Shown here: piece after piece, positions 7,976 through 16,870 of the stretch
Layout: the number at the start of each line of letters is the position of its first letter
Position numbering within the stretch: the first letter of the stretch is position 1
Assembly (NCBI GenBank): GCA_027083355.1
Contig: JALWOY010000167.1
Coordinates: forward strand, 1 to 50,458
Reading direction: 5' to 3'
DNA: 50,458 nucleotides
DNA from: Phycisphaerales bacterium
GTDB taxonomy: Bacteria > Planctomycetota > Phycisphaerae > Phycisphaerales > UBA1924
Notes under the pieces: generated by a model
Databases searched by the model: none
What the model was told of the DNA's origin: nothing
Seen by the model: the letters and a program-made list of their open reading frames with translations, nothing else
Made by a program: the position numbers and the translations under genes

Positions 7976-8797
7976 ATGAACACCATGCCCGACGATCTGC
8001 ACATCGATCTGAATGTCCTCGAGTCCGAGCCTGCCGAGGCGTACCACGCCCGGTCGACTGAGTATCTCAGCAGCCACCAGCTCATCGACTTCATGAAGTG
8101 CCCATGGCTGCACCACAAGAAGCGCGAGGGGCTGATCGCCGAGACCGAATCGACCGCCTATCTGGTCGGGCGGGCGGCGCACAGCCGGATTCTCGAAGGG
8201 CATGATGTGTTCGAGTCCTCGTTTGCGTTGGGCGGCCCGGTCAATCCCAAGACCGGCCGCCCGTTCGGGGGCAATACGAAGGCGTTCCGCGAGTGGGCCG
8301 ACGCGCAGGGCAAGCCCGTCCTGTCGCACGACCATGTCGAGCTCGTCGAGCACATGGCCTCGGGCGTGGCGATGAACGACGAGGCCGTGGACCTGCTGCT
8401 CTATGGCCGGGCCGAGGGCGTGGTCCGGGCCGGGTACTGCGGCGTGCCGTGCCAGATCCGCATCGACTGGACGCACCCGCACCGGGGGATCGTTGACCTT
8501 AAGACCTGTGACGATCTCACCTGGTTCGAGGCCGACGCGAGACGCTATCGCTACACCCACCAGCTCGCGTTTTACCAAAGTGTGCTCGCCGAGGTGATCG
8601 GCCAGCGGGTGCCCGTCCACATCGTGGCCGTCGAGAAGAAGGAACCGTTCCGTTGCGGTGTCTGGCGCGTCAGCGATGACAGCCTGGCCATCGCGCGGCG
8701 CGAGAACGAAGCGTCGATCCGTCGGCTCATCTCCTGCCGGGAGAGCGGACAGTGGCCGACCGGCTACGAGGAAGTCCGCCTCCTCGATGTGGCCTGA
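7976..8797 (+). CDS. PD-(D/E)XK exonuclease (RecE/YqaJ-like, DUF3799 type)
   Basis: The 273-residue protein has the layout of phage recombination exonucleases. LSSHQLIDFMKCPWLHHKK near the start and FLVGRAAHSRILEG-like text (actual YLVGRAAHSRILEG) in the middle are typical of the family. The active-site region is IRIDWTHPHRGIVDLKT, with an Asp and a D-x-K pair, followed by a conserved HQLAFYQSV. These enzymes resect double-stranded DNA for single-strand annealing. The Sak4-like ATPase and DUF669 gene downstream complete a typical recombination set. The start may be ATG 7976 or ATG 7985. Confidence 0.86.
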   Translation: MNTMPDDLHIDLNVLESEPAEAYHARSTEYLSSHQLIDFMKCPWLHHKKREGLIAETESTAYLVGRAAHSRILEGHDVFESSFALGGPVNPKTGRPFGGNTKAFREWADAQGKPVLSHDHVELVEHMASGVAMNDEAVDLLLYGRAEGVVRAGYCGVPCQIRIDWTHPHRGIVDLKTCDDLTWFEADARRYRYTHQLAFYQSVLAEVIGQRVPVHIVAVEKKEPFRCGVWRVSDDSLAIARRENEASIRRLISCRESGQWPTGYEEVRLLDVA

Positions 8798-8860
8798 CGC
8801 GCCGACTGAGAACCCGCTTGACGCAACAGAACACGCAACGCACGGCGCAGAGGACACGAC

Positions 8861-9165
8861 ATGACACTGAACCATCGCAGCAACGATCCGCCGACTTCGG
8901 TGATGGCCGGGCGCGACATCGAGTCCACCGGACTGGCGCGGATGCAACGCAGCCGGTGCCTTCGGGCGGTGATCGAAACGCCGGGTCTTACCGCAAGGGA
9001 GATCGAAGACCGCACCGAGGTGAAGCGCACAAGCGGCTGCCGGAGCTTCGCCGGGCTGGGCTTGTCGTGAACGGACCGGCTCGCGTGTGTCGCATCAGCG
9101 GACGCCGGGCCATGACCTGGCTGCCCGTCAAACACGCCACCACCGGCAGAGGAGATTATGCATGA
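8861..9165 (+). pseudogene. Winged-helix protein interrupted by an apparent frameshift
   Basis: The frame from ATG 8861 encodes a plausible helix-turn-helix N-terminus (MQRSRCLRAVIETPGLTARE, then IEDRTEVKR). Its sense is lost at about 9028. The natural continuation (AHKRLPELRRAGLVV, then RVCRISGRRAMTW) lies in the minus-one frame and runs to a TGA at 9163-9165. That stop overlaps the next gene's ATG at 9162 in a coupled ATGA, which argues that the second frame is the original C-terminus. Together the two parts make a winged-helix protein of about 100 residues. A one-base loss near 9022-9030, real or a sequencing error, is the simplest explanation; programmed frameshifting is less likely. Confidence 0.7.
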
Positions 9166-9968
9166 CACTGATTGAACGGATTCATCAAGGCCGAAGGCAC
9201 AGCCCGCCGAGGCTCCTGATCTACGGCACGGAGGGCATCGGCAAGAGCACCACGGCGGCGCAGGCACCGAAGCCCATCTTCATCCCCACAGAGGACGGGC
9301 TGGACCAGATCGACTGCGACAGCTTCCCGCTGGCCGAGCGGTTCGACGATGTGACCAACGCCATCGCGGCGCTCGTGCGGGAACAGCACGACTACCAGAC
9401 GGTCGTCATCGATTCGTGCGACTGGCTGGAGCGACTGATCTGGGACGCGCTCTGCGAGCAGTACGGCGCATCGAGCATCGAGAAGGTCGATGGCGGGTAC
9501 GCACGCGGCTACACGCACGCGTTGACGCAGTGGCGGCAGGTACTCAGCGGCCTGAACGAGCTGCGGGCACAGCGAGGCATGTGTGTGATCCTGCTGGCGC
9601 ACGCGAAGGTCGAGAAGTTCGAAGACCCCGAGCACGCCGCCTACGACCGCTACTCGCCGCGTTTGCACAAGCACGCCAACGCGCTGATCACCGAGTGGGT
9701 GGACGCGGTGCTCTTCGCCACCCGCAAGATCATCACCAAGACCGAGGACGCGGGCTTCGGCCGCGACCGCACCATCGCGGCCGGGCTGGGCAGGGACGGG
9801 GGCGAGCGCGTGCTCCGCACCGTCGGCAGCCCGTCGTGTGTGGCCAAGAACCGCTTCGGGCTGCCCGCGGAACTGCCCCTCTCGTGGTCCGCGCTGATGC
9901 AGGCGATGGCCCCGACACCCGACCCCGAACCGAGCCTGCGTCTGGCGGGCGAGCAGAAGGAGCACTGA
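9162..9968 (+). CDS. Sak4-like RecA-fold ATPase (AAA_24 family)
   Basis: ATG 9162 has AGAGGAG upstream and overlaps the preceding stop; the ATG at 9087 has no such support. The 268-residue product carries a Walker A motif (GTEGIGKSTTA, about residues 22-32) and a Walker B-like strand (YQTVVIDSCDWLE). Conserved helicase/recombinase-like text follows (GYTHALTQWRQVLSGLNEL; VILLAHAKVEKFEDP). This is the AAA_24 or Sak4 type, ATP-dependent single-strand annealing proteins of phages. It lies between the exonuclease and DUF669, the usual arrangement of a phage recombination cassette. Confidence 0.88.
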   Translation: MTLIERIHQGRRHSPPRLLIYGTEGIGKSTTAAQAPKPIFIPTEDGLDQIDCDSFPLAERFDDVTNAIAALVREQHDYQTVVIDSCDWLERLIWDALCEQYGASSIEKVDGGYARGYTHALTQWRQVLSGLNELRAQRGMCVILLAHAKVEKFEDPEHAAYDRYSPRLHKHANALITEWVDAVLFATRKIITKTEDAGFGRDRTIAAGLGRDGGERVLRTVGSPSCVAKNRFGLPAELPLSWSALMQAMAPTPDPEPSLRLAGEQKEH

Positions 9969-9970
9969 AC

Positions 9971-10429
9971 ATGGCGAACCTGAACGGATTCAACGCCCAC
10001 GAAGTCGAACCGACCACGGCCTTCGAGCCGCTGCCCGCGGGCAAGTATGTCGCCGCGATCACCGGCAGCGAGATGAAGGCCACCAAGCGCGGCGACGGCA
10101 GCTACCTGCAGCTGGAGTTCACCGTGCTCGACGGCGACTGCAAGGGCCGCAAGGTCTGGGACCGGCTCTGCATCAATCATCCCAACGACCTGACGCAGAA
10201 GATCGCGCGGGGCAGCCTCTCGGCCATCTGTCGGGCCGTGGGCGTGATGCAGCCGCGAGATTCGGTCGAACTGCACAACCTGCCGCTGCTGATCACGGTC
10301 AAGGTCAAGAAGCGTGACGACAACGGCGAGCTGACCAACGAGATCAAGGGCTACGCGAAGAAGGACGCGGCCGACGGTCGGCAGCCCCAGGCACCCGTGA
10401 CCGACAACACGCCGCCGTGGAAACGGTGA
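9971..10429 (+). CDS. DUF669 family protein, likely single-stranded DNA binding
   Basis: The 152-residue protein has the DUF669 pattern. It starts with a short N-terminal helix, then PLPAGKYVAAITGSEMKATK, GSYLQLEFTVLDGDCKGRKVWDRL in two strands, and NDLTQKIARGSLSAICRAVG. The disordered acidic/proline tail ends TPPWKR. DUF669 proteins are small OB-like phage proteins, usually encoded beside a Sak4 or Erf annealing protein, and are thought to bind single-stranded DNA. The start is two bases after the ATPase stop. The C-terminal tail resembles SSB tails in being flexible, though it ends in basic residues rather than acidic ones. Confidence 0.85.
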   Translation: MANLNGFNAHEVEPTTAFEPLPAGKYVAAITGSEMKATKRGDGSYLQLEFTVLDGDCKGRKVWDRLCINHPNDLTQKIARGSLSAICRAVGVMQPRDSVELHNLPLLITVKVKKRDDNGELTNEIKGYAKKDAADGRQPQAPVTDNTPPWKR

Positions 10430-10440
10430 AGGGGGGCGTG

Positions 10441-10851
10441 ATGAAACTTCTATTGCCCTACCCGCCCTCGGCGAACCACTACTGGCGGAAGTGGAACAAC
10501 CGCATGGTCATCAGCAAGGAGGGCCGGGCGTATCGCGCCGAGGTGTGCGAGCTTCTGTCCGCGGCCGGGGGTGGCGGCATTCGGAAGCCGCCATCGGGCG
10601 GACGCATCGCGCTGATGATGGATGCGTTCCCGCCGGACCGACGCCGCCGTGACCTGGACAACCTGCAGAAGCCGCTGCTCGACGCGCTCCAGCATGCGGG
10701 CGTGTACGAGGACGACAGCCAGGTTGACTTGCTGGTGAGCCGTCGGCGCGAGCGGCGCGATGGCGGGCGTGTCGTCGTGACCCTCGCTGCTCTGCCGCTG
10801 CGCTGGTGCCCGGTCTGCGGCATGCCGCTTGGGCCGGGGTCGAACAACTGA
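10441..10851 (+). CDS. RusA-like Holliday junction resolvase
   Basis: ATG 10441 follows GGGGGG with good spacing and gives 136 residues; an upstream ATG at 10417 would overlap DUF669. The RusA signature is clear: YPPSANHYWR near the N-terminus, then RRRRDLDNLQKPLLDAL and GVYEDDSQVDLL, which supply the conserved aspartates. RusA enzymes resolve Holliday junctions and branched replication intermediates before packaging. The C-terminus adds a CPVC motif (RWCPVCGMPLG), half of a possible zinc site, which is not part of the core family. The stop overlaps the helicase ATG by one base. Confidence 0.9.
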   Translation: MKLLLPYPPSANHYWRKWNNRMVISKEGRAYRAEVCELLSAAGGGGIRKPPSGGRIALMMDAFPPDRRRRDLDNLQKPLLDALQHAGVYEDDSQVDLLVSRRRERRDGGRVVVTLAALPLRWCPVCGMPLGPGSNN

Positions 10852-12575
10852 TGATCGCGGCCCTTGATCAATCCGAGCCGATCACGCTGCGCCCGTACCA
10901 GCGGGATGCGGTCGACGCGTTGTACGAGAACCTGCGGACGCGGGACGACAACCCCTGCGTGGTGATCCCCACCGGGGGCGGCAAGACGCCCGTGATGGCG
11001 ACGATCTGCCGGGACGCGGTGGCGCGATGGGGCGGCCGCGTGCTGATCCTGGCGCATGTGAAGGAACTGCTCGAGCAGGCCGTCGACAAGCTGCACACGA
11101 TGGCACCGGACCTGTGGAACCGTGTCGGCGTCTACTCGGCGGGCCTCAGGAGCCGCGACACCGAGCAGCCGATCATCGTGGCGGGCATCCAGTCGGTCTA
11201 CAAGCGTGCCTGCGAGCTCGGGCCGTTCGACCTGATCATCGTCGATGAGGCGCACCTGATCCCGCCTTCCGGCGAAGGCATGTACCAGCAGTTCCTGTCC
11301 GAGGCGAAGGTGGTCAACCCGCGCGTGCGCGTCGTCGGGCTGACGGCCACGCCGTTCCGGATGAGCACGGGCACGATCTGCGCGCCGGAGAACATCCTCA
11401 ACACGGTCTGTTACGAGGTCGGCGTGCGTGAGCTGATCGCGGGCGGCTATCTGTGCCCGCTCAAGAGCAAGGCCGGGCGGCGCAAGGCCGACACGTCGGG
11501 TTTGCATATCCGGGGCGGCGAGTTCATCGCGGGCGAGATCGAGGCACTCATGGACGACGAGGCGTTGGTGCGGTCGGCATGCCACGAGATCGTCGAGCAG
11601 ACCGCCGAGCGCCGCTCGGTGCTGATCTTCGCCGCCGGGGTCCAGCACGCGATGCATGTCCAGTGCGTGCTCGGCCAGATGGGCTGCGAATGCGGCTTCG
11701 TCTGCGGCGACACACTGCCGTATGAGCGGGCCGAGGTGCTCAAGCGGTTCAAAGACGGCGACTTGAAGTATCTGGTCAATGTCAACGTCCTCACCACCGG
11801 CTTCGACGCGCCCAACATCGACTGCGTGGTGATGCTGCGGCCCACCAACTCGCCGGGGCTCATGTACCAGATGGTCGGGCGCGGGTTCCGCCTGCACCCG
11901 GACAAGACGGACTGCCTCGTGCTGGACTTCGGCGGCAACATCCTGCGGCACGGGCCGGTCGACGACCTGCGCATCAAACAGCCGGGCAGCGGCGATGGTG
12001 AAGCACCCGCGAAGGAATGCCCGCAGTGCCGGGCGGTGATCCACGCCGCCTACGCCGCCTGCCCCGAGTGCGGGCACGAGTTCCCGCCGCCGCAGCGCGA
12101 GCGGCACGATGAGCGGGCTTCAACGGCGGGCATCCTCTCCGGCGAAGTGACCGAGACCGTCTGCGAGGTCATGGACGTCTCCTACAGCGTCCATGTCAAA
12201 CGCGACGCGCCCGAGGGCCATCCGCGCACGCTCCGCGTGGACTACCGGGTCGGCTTCAACCAGTGGCAAAGCGAATGGGTCTGCCCCGAGCACACCGGCT
12301 ACGCCCGCGGCAAGTTCGAGGCGTGGTGGCGCAAACGGAGCAACGAGCCTTTTCCAGACACCGCCGAGGAGGCCGTGGCAATCTGCGAGGCGGGCGGCGT
12401 CGCAGAGCCCAAGGCCATCACCGTGCGCTCGGTGGCCGGGGAGCGGTACGACCGCATCGTGGACCACGACCTCGGCTCGTCCCCCACCATCCCGCCGCGG
12501 CTCGACGGCAGCGACGAGCGCGACGACGGCAACCTGCCCGAGTACGAGTGGCCCGAAGACGACATCCCCTTCTGA
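10851..12575 (+). CDS. Superfamily 2 DEAH-type helicase
   Basis: The 574-residue protein shows the SF2 motifs in order. They are a Q-motif-like LRPYQRDAV, Walker A (IPTGGGKT), DEAH (IIVDEAH), TATP, then TTGFDAPNID and QMVGRGFR. After the helicase core is a four-cysteine zinc ribbon (CPQCRAVIHAAYAACPECG) and a C-terminal domain of about 150 residues that is rich in Trp and acidic residues, ending EDDIPF. ATG 10851 is chosen because it overlaps the RusA stop. Phage helicases of this kind unwind DNA for replication or recombination. The short acidic end could recruit partners, but that is a guess. Confidence 0.92.
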   Translation: MIAALDQSEPITLRPYQRDAVDALYENLRTRDDNPCVVIPTGGGKTPVMATICRDAVARWGGRVLILAHVKELLEQAVDKLHTMAPDLWNRVGVYSAGLRSRDTEQPIIVAGIQSVYKRACELGPFDLIIVDEAHLIPPSGEGMYQQFLSEAKVVNPRVRVVGLTATPFRMSTGTICAPENILNTVCYEVGVRELIAGGYLCPLKSKAGRRKADTSGLHIRGGEFIAGEIEALMDDEALVRSACHEIVEQTAERRSVLIFAAGVQHAMHVQCVLGQMGCECGFVCGDTLPYERAEVLKRFKDGDLKYLVNVNVLTTGFDAPNIDCVVMLRPTNSPGLMYQMVGRGFRLHPDKTDCLVLDFGGNILRHGPVDDLRIKQPGSGDGEAPAKECPQCRAVIHAAYAACPECGHEFPPPQRERHDERASTAGILSGEVTETVCEVMDVSYSVHVKRDAPEGHPRTLRVDYRVGFNQWQSEWVCPEHTGYARGKFEAWWRKRSNEPFPDTAEEAVAICEAGGVAEPKAITVRSVAGERYDRIVDHDLGSSPTIPPRLDGSDERDDGNLPEYEWPEDDIPF

Positions 12576-12594
12576 TCGAGGAGAACGACACGAC

Positions 12595-12831
12595 ATGAAC
12601 TGTGATGAGGGACAACCGCTGGTCGAGCACGTCGTCCGCCTGCTCGACCACGTCAAGGGCGTGGGGATCGACGAGCTGGAGCGCCTCGTTCAGGTTGCCC
12701 ACGAGTGCAGCCTGGATGACATGGACGACCCGCCGCAGCGCTTCCCGATCACCCGGCAGGCGCTGCGGATGTTCTGGATGTTCCGCCGCAACCTGGAGAG
12801 CGTGGACATCCACGCGGAGGAGGTTGCGTGA
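12595..12831 (+). CDS. Small hypothetical protein of the replication cluster
   Basis: This 78-residue acidic, helical protein (VEHVVRLLDHVKGVGIDELERLV...) starts at ATG 12595, with GAGGAG somewhat far upstream. It overlaps the primase start by four bases (GTGA), so the genes are coupled. No motif or family is recognised. It may be an accessory factor of the helicase or primase between which it lies. Confidence 0.65.
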   Translation: MNCDEGQPLVEHVVRLLDHVKGVGIDELERLVQVAHECSLDDMDDPPQRFPITRQALRMFWMFRRNLESVDIHAEEVA

Positions 12832-15140
12832 TCGAGGCTGCGCGTCGATACATCGAGGCTGGGCTGCGCGTGCTGCCAGCCGATCGGGAGACCAAGCGCC
12901 CGATCCGGGCCGTCGGCAGGTGGAAGCCCTACATCAAGCGCCCACCCACCGAGGCCGAGCTGTCGGCGTGGTTCGCCAACGGCCCCGACGCGCTGTGCAT
13001 CCTCTGCGGCGAGGCGTCGGGGAACCTCGAGGCGATCGACTTCGACGCTGGCGGCGAGCTGTTCGACGCGTGGTGGGCGAAGATACCGGCGGACCTTCGG
13101 GCCGGGCTGGTCGTCGAACGAACACGCTCGGGCGGACGGCATGTGATCTACCGCTGCTGCGCCAAGGTCTGCGGCAACTTGAAGCTGGCCCAGCGCAAGA
13201 CCGACACGGGCGTGGTCACGCTCATCGAGACGCGCGGCGAGGGCGGGCTGATCGTCTGCGCTCCGACCGCCGGGTACGAGGTCACGCAGGGCGATCTCTG
13301 CGACATGCCCGTGCTGAGCGAAAACGAACGCGATGCCTTGCTGCAGGCGGCATGGGAACTCAACGAGTATGTGCCTCCGGCCGTCGACGGCCCGCCCGAT
13401 CGGCCACACGACGCCCGTGTCGGCCCCGTGTCGCGGCCGGTCGCGGGTGGGGCCACGGATCGACCCGGCGACGACTTCAACGCACGCGGCGATGTGCGGG
13501 CCGTGTTGGAAACCCACGGCTGGGCGCGCACCAAGGGCGGCGATAACGAGTATTGGCGTCGCCCGGGCAAGACCTCAGGCATGTCCGCGACGCTCAAGGA
13601 CCGCGTGTTCTATGTGTTCTCGTCCAACGCCCACCCCTTCGAGGCGAACCGGGCGTACTCGCCGTTCGCGGTCTATGCCCTGCTCAACCACGGCGGAGAT
13701 TTCGAACAGGCGGCAAGTGCTCTGCGACAACTCGGCTTCGGCGGGGACCCGCACGCGTCTCTGGCGGACCATGCCAATGGTGCGAATATCTCGGCCATTG
13801 TGCGAATGTCCGCCGCACCCGGCGTATGTCCGTCGGACAATGGAGCATGTCTGGCTGATATTACCGACCCCGGCCCGCTCCCGGCTGAGATGCTGCGCGT
13901 GCCCGGCTTTATCAGCGAGGTCATGGACCACACGCTGGCCATCGCCCCGTATCCCAACCATGTCATGGCGTTCGGCGGCGCGCTGGCGCTGCAGGCGTTC
14001 CTGGCCGGGCGCAAGGTGCGCGACCCGGGCGACAACCGCACCAACCTGTACCTTCTGGGTCTGGCCCACTCCGGCGCGGGCAAGGACCAGTCCCGCAAGG
14101 TGAACGCGCAGCTCATCCACGCGGTCGGGCTGGGCGACAGCCTCGGCCTGCACTTCGCCAGCGGCGAGGGTATCCAGGACGCCCTGTTCCAGACGCCGAC
14201 GATGCTCTTCCAGACCGACGAGATCGACGGCATGCTCCAGTCGATCAACAAGGCCAAGGACGCCCGGCACGAGGCGATCATGGGCACGATGCTGACGATG
14301 TACTCGTCGGCCAACAGCGTTTATCCCATGCGGCGCAAAGCCGGCAAGGAGTCGCCCGGCGTCATCGACCAGCCCTGCCTGGTTGTGTACGGCACGACCA
14401 TCCCGAACCACTACTACCAGGCGCTGAGCGAGCGGATGCTGACCAACGGCTTCTTCGCCCGCATGATCATCCTCGAAGCGGGCCCGCGTGCGCCCGGGCA
14501 GGAACCGCGCATCCGTGAGCTGCCGCCGCGCGTGCTCGAAACGGCCCGGTGGTGGGCAGACTACCGGCCCGGCACGGGCAATCTCGAGGAATGGCACCCC
14601 GTGCCAACCATCGTCGAGCACACCGACGAGGCCAGGCGGTTGCTGATCGAGACGCGGCTGGAAGCCGAGGCCGAGTACAGCAAGGCCGAGGAATCCTGCG
14701 ATTCGGTGGGCACCACGGTGTGGGGCCGTGTCAGCGAGCAGGTCCGCAAGCTGTCGCTGCTGCACGCCATCAGCGAGAACCACCAGTCACCACGGATCGG
14801 CATCGACGCCGTGCGCTGGGCGTCGGCGTTCGTGCTGCACCAGACCCGGCGGATGCTGTTCATGGCCGCGTCGCACGTGGCGGAGAACCCGTTCCACGCC
14901 GAGTGTCTCAAGCTGCTGGAAAAGCTCCGCGACGCACCGGGCAACGAGCTGGCCCACAGCGTACTGCTCAAGCGGATGAAGATGGATTCCAAGAGCTTTG
15001 CCATGCTCGTCGACACGCTGATCCAGCAGGGCGACATCGAGGTCGTGACGACCCCTCGTGCGGGCTGGCCGGTGCGCTGCTACCGGCTGTCGGGAGGCGT
15101 GAAACTTGAGGGTGAAACTTCACCGGGGGGTGAAACATGA
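12828..15140 (+). CDS. Bifunctional primase-polymerase with DUF3987 ATPase region
   Basis: Starting at GTG 12828, the 770-residue protein has an N-terminal Prim-Pol domain (about 1-190). This includes LRVLPADRETKRPI, AIDFDAGGELFDAWW with the metal-binding Asp region, and TRSGGRHVIYR. A linker follows and then a DUF3987-like domain (about 340-690) with a degenerate Walker A (LAHSGAGKDQSRK) and FQTDEIDGML as Walker B. This is a typical phage replisome polypeptide that primes and probably helps load or drive the helicase. Its last codons are built from the same GGTGAAACTT repeats that continue into the intergenic region (see 15096-15354). Confidence 0.9.
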   Translation: MIEAARRYIEAGLRVLPADRETKRPIRAVGRWKPYIKRPPTEAELSAWFANGPDALCILCGEASGNLEAIDFDAGGELFDAWWAKIPADLRAGLVVERTRSGGRHVIYRCCAKVCGNLKLAQRKTDTGVVTLIETRGEGGLIVCAPTAGYEVTQGDLCDMPVLSENERDALLQAAWELNEYVPPAVDGPPDRPHDARVGPVSRPVAGGATDRPGDDFNARGDVRAVLETHGWARTKGGDNEYWRRPGKTSGMSATLKDRVFYVFSSNAHPFEANRAYSPFAVYALLNHGGDFEQAASALRQLGFGGDPHASLADHANGANISAIVRMSAAPGVCPSDNGACLADITDPGPLPAEMLRVPGFISEVMDHTLAIAPYPNHVMAFGGALALQAFLAGRKVRDPGDNRTNLYLLGLAHSGAGKDQSRKVNAQLIHAVGLGDSLGLHFASGEGIQDALFQTPTMLFQTDEIDGMLQSINKAKDARHEAIMGTMLTMYSSANSVYPMRRKAGKESPGVIDQPCLVVYGTTIPNHYYQALSERMLTNGFFARMIILEAGPRAPGQEPRIRELPPRVLETARWWADYRPGTGNLEEWHPVPTIVEHTDEARRLLIETRLEAEAEYSKAEESCDSVGTTVWGRVSEQVRKLSLLHAISENHQSPRIGIDAVRWASAFVLHQTRRMLFMAASHVAENPFHAECLKLLEKLRDAPGNELAHSVLLKRMKMDSKSFAMLVDTLIQQGDIEVVTTPRAGWPVRCYRLSGGVKLEGETSPGGET

Positions 15141-15354
15141 ACAGCCGAAACCCGCCCATGATTCCCCAAGGTTCACCCAAGATTCACCCCCCAAGGGTGA
15201 AACTTGGGGATGGTCCAAAACCGCGATATCAGCCCAATATAAAGGAAAACAACAACTCTCTCTCCTTCTTTCACCTTTTCACCCCCACCCCCCCGCGCGA
15301 CGCCCGCCCGCGTGTATATGCGTGTGCGTGTGAGGGAGGGGGTGAAACTTGAGA
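15096..15354. repeat. GGTGAAACTT direct repeats, candidate iterons or operators
   Basis: Near-identical GGTGAAACTT units occur at about 15096-15110, 15111-15124, 15128-15142 (one variant), 15193-15209 and 15339-15354. Inverted TTCACCC units lie at about 15171-15178 and 15183-15188. Three copies are inside the end of the primase gene and the rest are in the gene-free region up to 15472. Between them is an A-rich run (AAAGGAAAACAACAACTCTC) and a GT-rich run. Repeats plus an AT-richer patch next to a primase gene are consistent with a replication origin. A transcriptional operator is the alternative. The small ORF at 15137-15352 is probably not real. Confidence 0.55.
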
Positions 15355-15472
15355 TTAGGTACTTCCCCGCCGGCGGCGCTGCTGACCGCCGCGGGAACAG
15401 CCACGGGCATAGGCAGAGTTTGTTTTGCTTGTCCGTTTTTCCACACGAACCCCAGCACACGGAGGTGCACCC

Positions 15473-16870
15473 ATGACAGAGACGACATTCGACATCGAAT
15501 TGCGACCCATCGACGCCATCACGCCCTACGAGGCCAACCCACGCATCAACGATGACGCGGTGGACGCCGTAGCGGCCAGCCTGAAGGAGTTCGGCTTCCG
15601 CCAGCCCATTGTGGTCGACGCCGAGGGCGTGATCATCGTTGGGCACACCCGCTGGAAGGCCGCGAAAAAGCTCGGCCTGGTCAAGGTGCCGGTGCATGTG
15701 GCCACTGACCTGACGCCGGAGCAGATCCGGGCGTACCGCATCGCCGACAACAAGACGGGCGAGTTGGCGACCTGGGACATGGACCTGCTGCCCATCGAGA
15801 TCGCCGAGTTGCAGGAGGCAGGGGTTGATTGGTCGCTGCTCGGCTTCGATGAGGATGATCTGGCCAAGCTGTTGGCGGGCGAGGAAGGCGTCAAAGAGGG
15901 GCTGACCGATCCTGATGATGTGCCCGAGCCGCCGGACAAGCCGGTGACGCAGCCGGGTGATCTCTGGGTGCTCGGGAGCCACCGGCTGCTGTGCGGCGAC
16001 AGTGGCAGCGAGGCCGATGTCGATCGACTGCTAGACGGCGCGACGATCGATCTCGTCAATACCGATCCGCCCTACAACGTGAAGGTCGAGCCGCGGAGCA
16101 ACAACGCCATCGCGGCGGGCAACTCGTCATTCCCTGAGGCAAAGAGCCGCACGCATCACCAGTCGTTCGACGTGGCGCGTCAGGGCGAAAAGAAGGCGAC
16201 GACGAAGAAGCTGCGGGCGAAGGACAGGCCGCTTGAGAACGACTTCGTCACCGACGAGGCGTTCGACGAGATGCTGCTGGCGTGGTTCGGCAACATCGCC
16301 CGTGTACTCAAGCCGGGCGGGTCGTTCTACATCTGGGGCGGCTACGCCAACCTCGGCAACTACCCGGCACCGCTCGCCGCGTCCGGCTTGTACTTCAGCC
16401 AGGGGATCGTGTGGGACAAGCAGCACCCGGTGCTGACGCGCAAAGACTTCATGGGCGCGTTCGAGATCTGCTTCTACGGCTGGCGTGAAGGAGCCGGGCA
16501 CAAGTTCTTCGGCCCGACGAATGCGACCGATCTCTGGCATGTCAAGAAGGTCAACCCGCAGTCGATGGTGCATCTGACCGAGAAGCCGGTCGAGCTGGCG
16601 GTGCGCGCGATTCAGTACTCGTCCCGCCCCGGCGAGAATGTCCTCGACCTCTTCGGCGGCTCTGGCTCGACGCTCATCGCCTGCGAGCAGACGGATCGCC
16701 ACGCCTACCTGATGGAAATCGATCCGGCGTACTGCGATGTGATTGTTCAGCGATGGGAGGAGTTCACCGGAAAGAACGCGGAGCGGGTGGCAGCGAATGC
16801 GCAAGGGAAGCCTGCTATCCCAGCGAAACACATGAGCAAAGGGAAACGGGCCGGTGGAGGCGATCAATGA
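15473..16870 (+). CDS. ParB-like nuclease domain fused to DNA N6/N4 methyltransferase
   Basis: ATG 15473 follows GGAGGT; the product is 465 residues. Residues 1-150 form a ParB/sulfiredoxin-like domain (ITPYEANPRIN, IIVGHTRWKAAKKLG). Residues 170-440 form a beta-class DNA methyltransferase in which motif IV (NTDPPYNV) precedes motif I (VLDLFGGSGSTL). The family is common in phages and modifies phage DNA, often as protection from host restriction. The insertion around 200-250 (SRTHHQSFDVARQGEKK) is characteristic of a subset of the family. It is the last gene of the plus-strand early cluster and overlaps the convergent Doc gene by seven bases. Confidence 0.93.
   Translation: MTETTFDIELRPIDAITPYEANPRINDDAVDAVAASLKEFGFRQPIVVDAEGVIIVGHTRWKAAKKLGLVKVPVHVATDLTPEQIRAYRIADNKTGELATWDMDLLPIEIAELQEAGVDWSLLGFDEDDLAKLLAGEEGVKEGLTDPDDVPEPPDKPVTQPGDLWVLGSHRLLCGDSGSEADVDRLLDGATIDLVNTDPPYNVKVEPRSNNAIAAGNSSFPEAKSRTHHQSFDVARQGEKKATTKKLRAKDRPLENDFVTDEAFDEMLLAWFGNIARVLKPGGSFYIWGGYANLGNYPAPLAASGLYFSQGIVWDKQHPVLTRKDFMGAFEICFYGWREGAGHKFFGPTNATDLWHVKKVNPQSMVHLTEKPVELAVRAIQYSSRPGENVLDLFGGSGSTLIACEQTDRHAYLMEIDPAYCDVIVQRWEEFTGKNAERVAANAQGKPAIPAKHMSKGKRAGGGDQ

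Noticed and set aside
10479-12107. A 542-residue minus-strand frame opposite rusA and the helicase
   Set aside because: The plus strand shows clear RusA and SF2 helicase motifs; the minus frame has no domain and is a GC-driven shadow.
15137-15352. A 71-residue frame after the primase
   Set aside because: It reads as Pro-rich low-complexity sequence over the GGTGAAACTT repeat region, with no ribosome-binding site beyond the repeats themselves.
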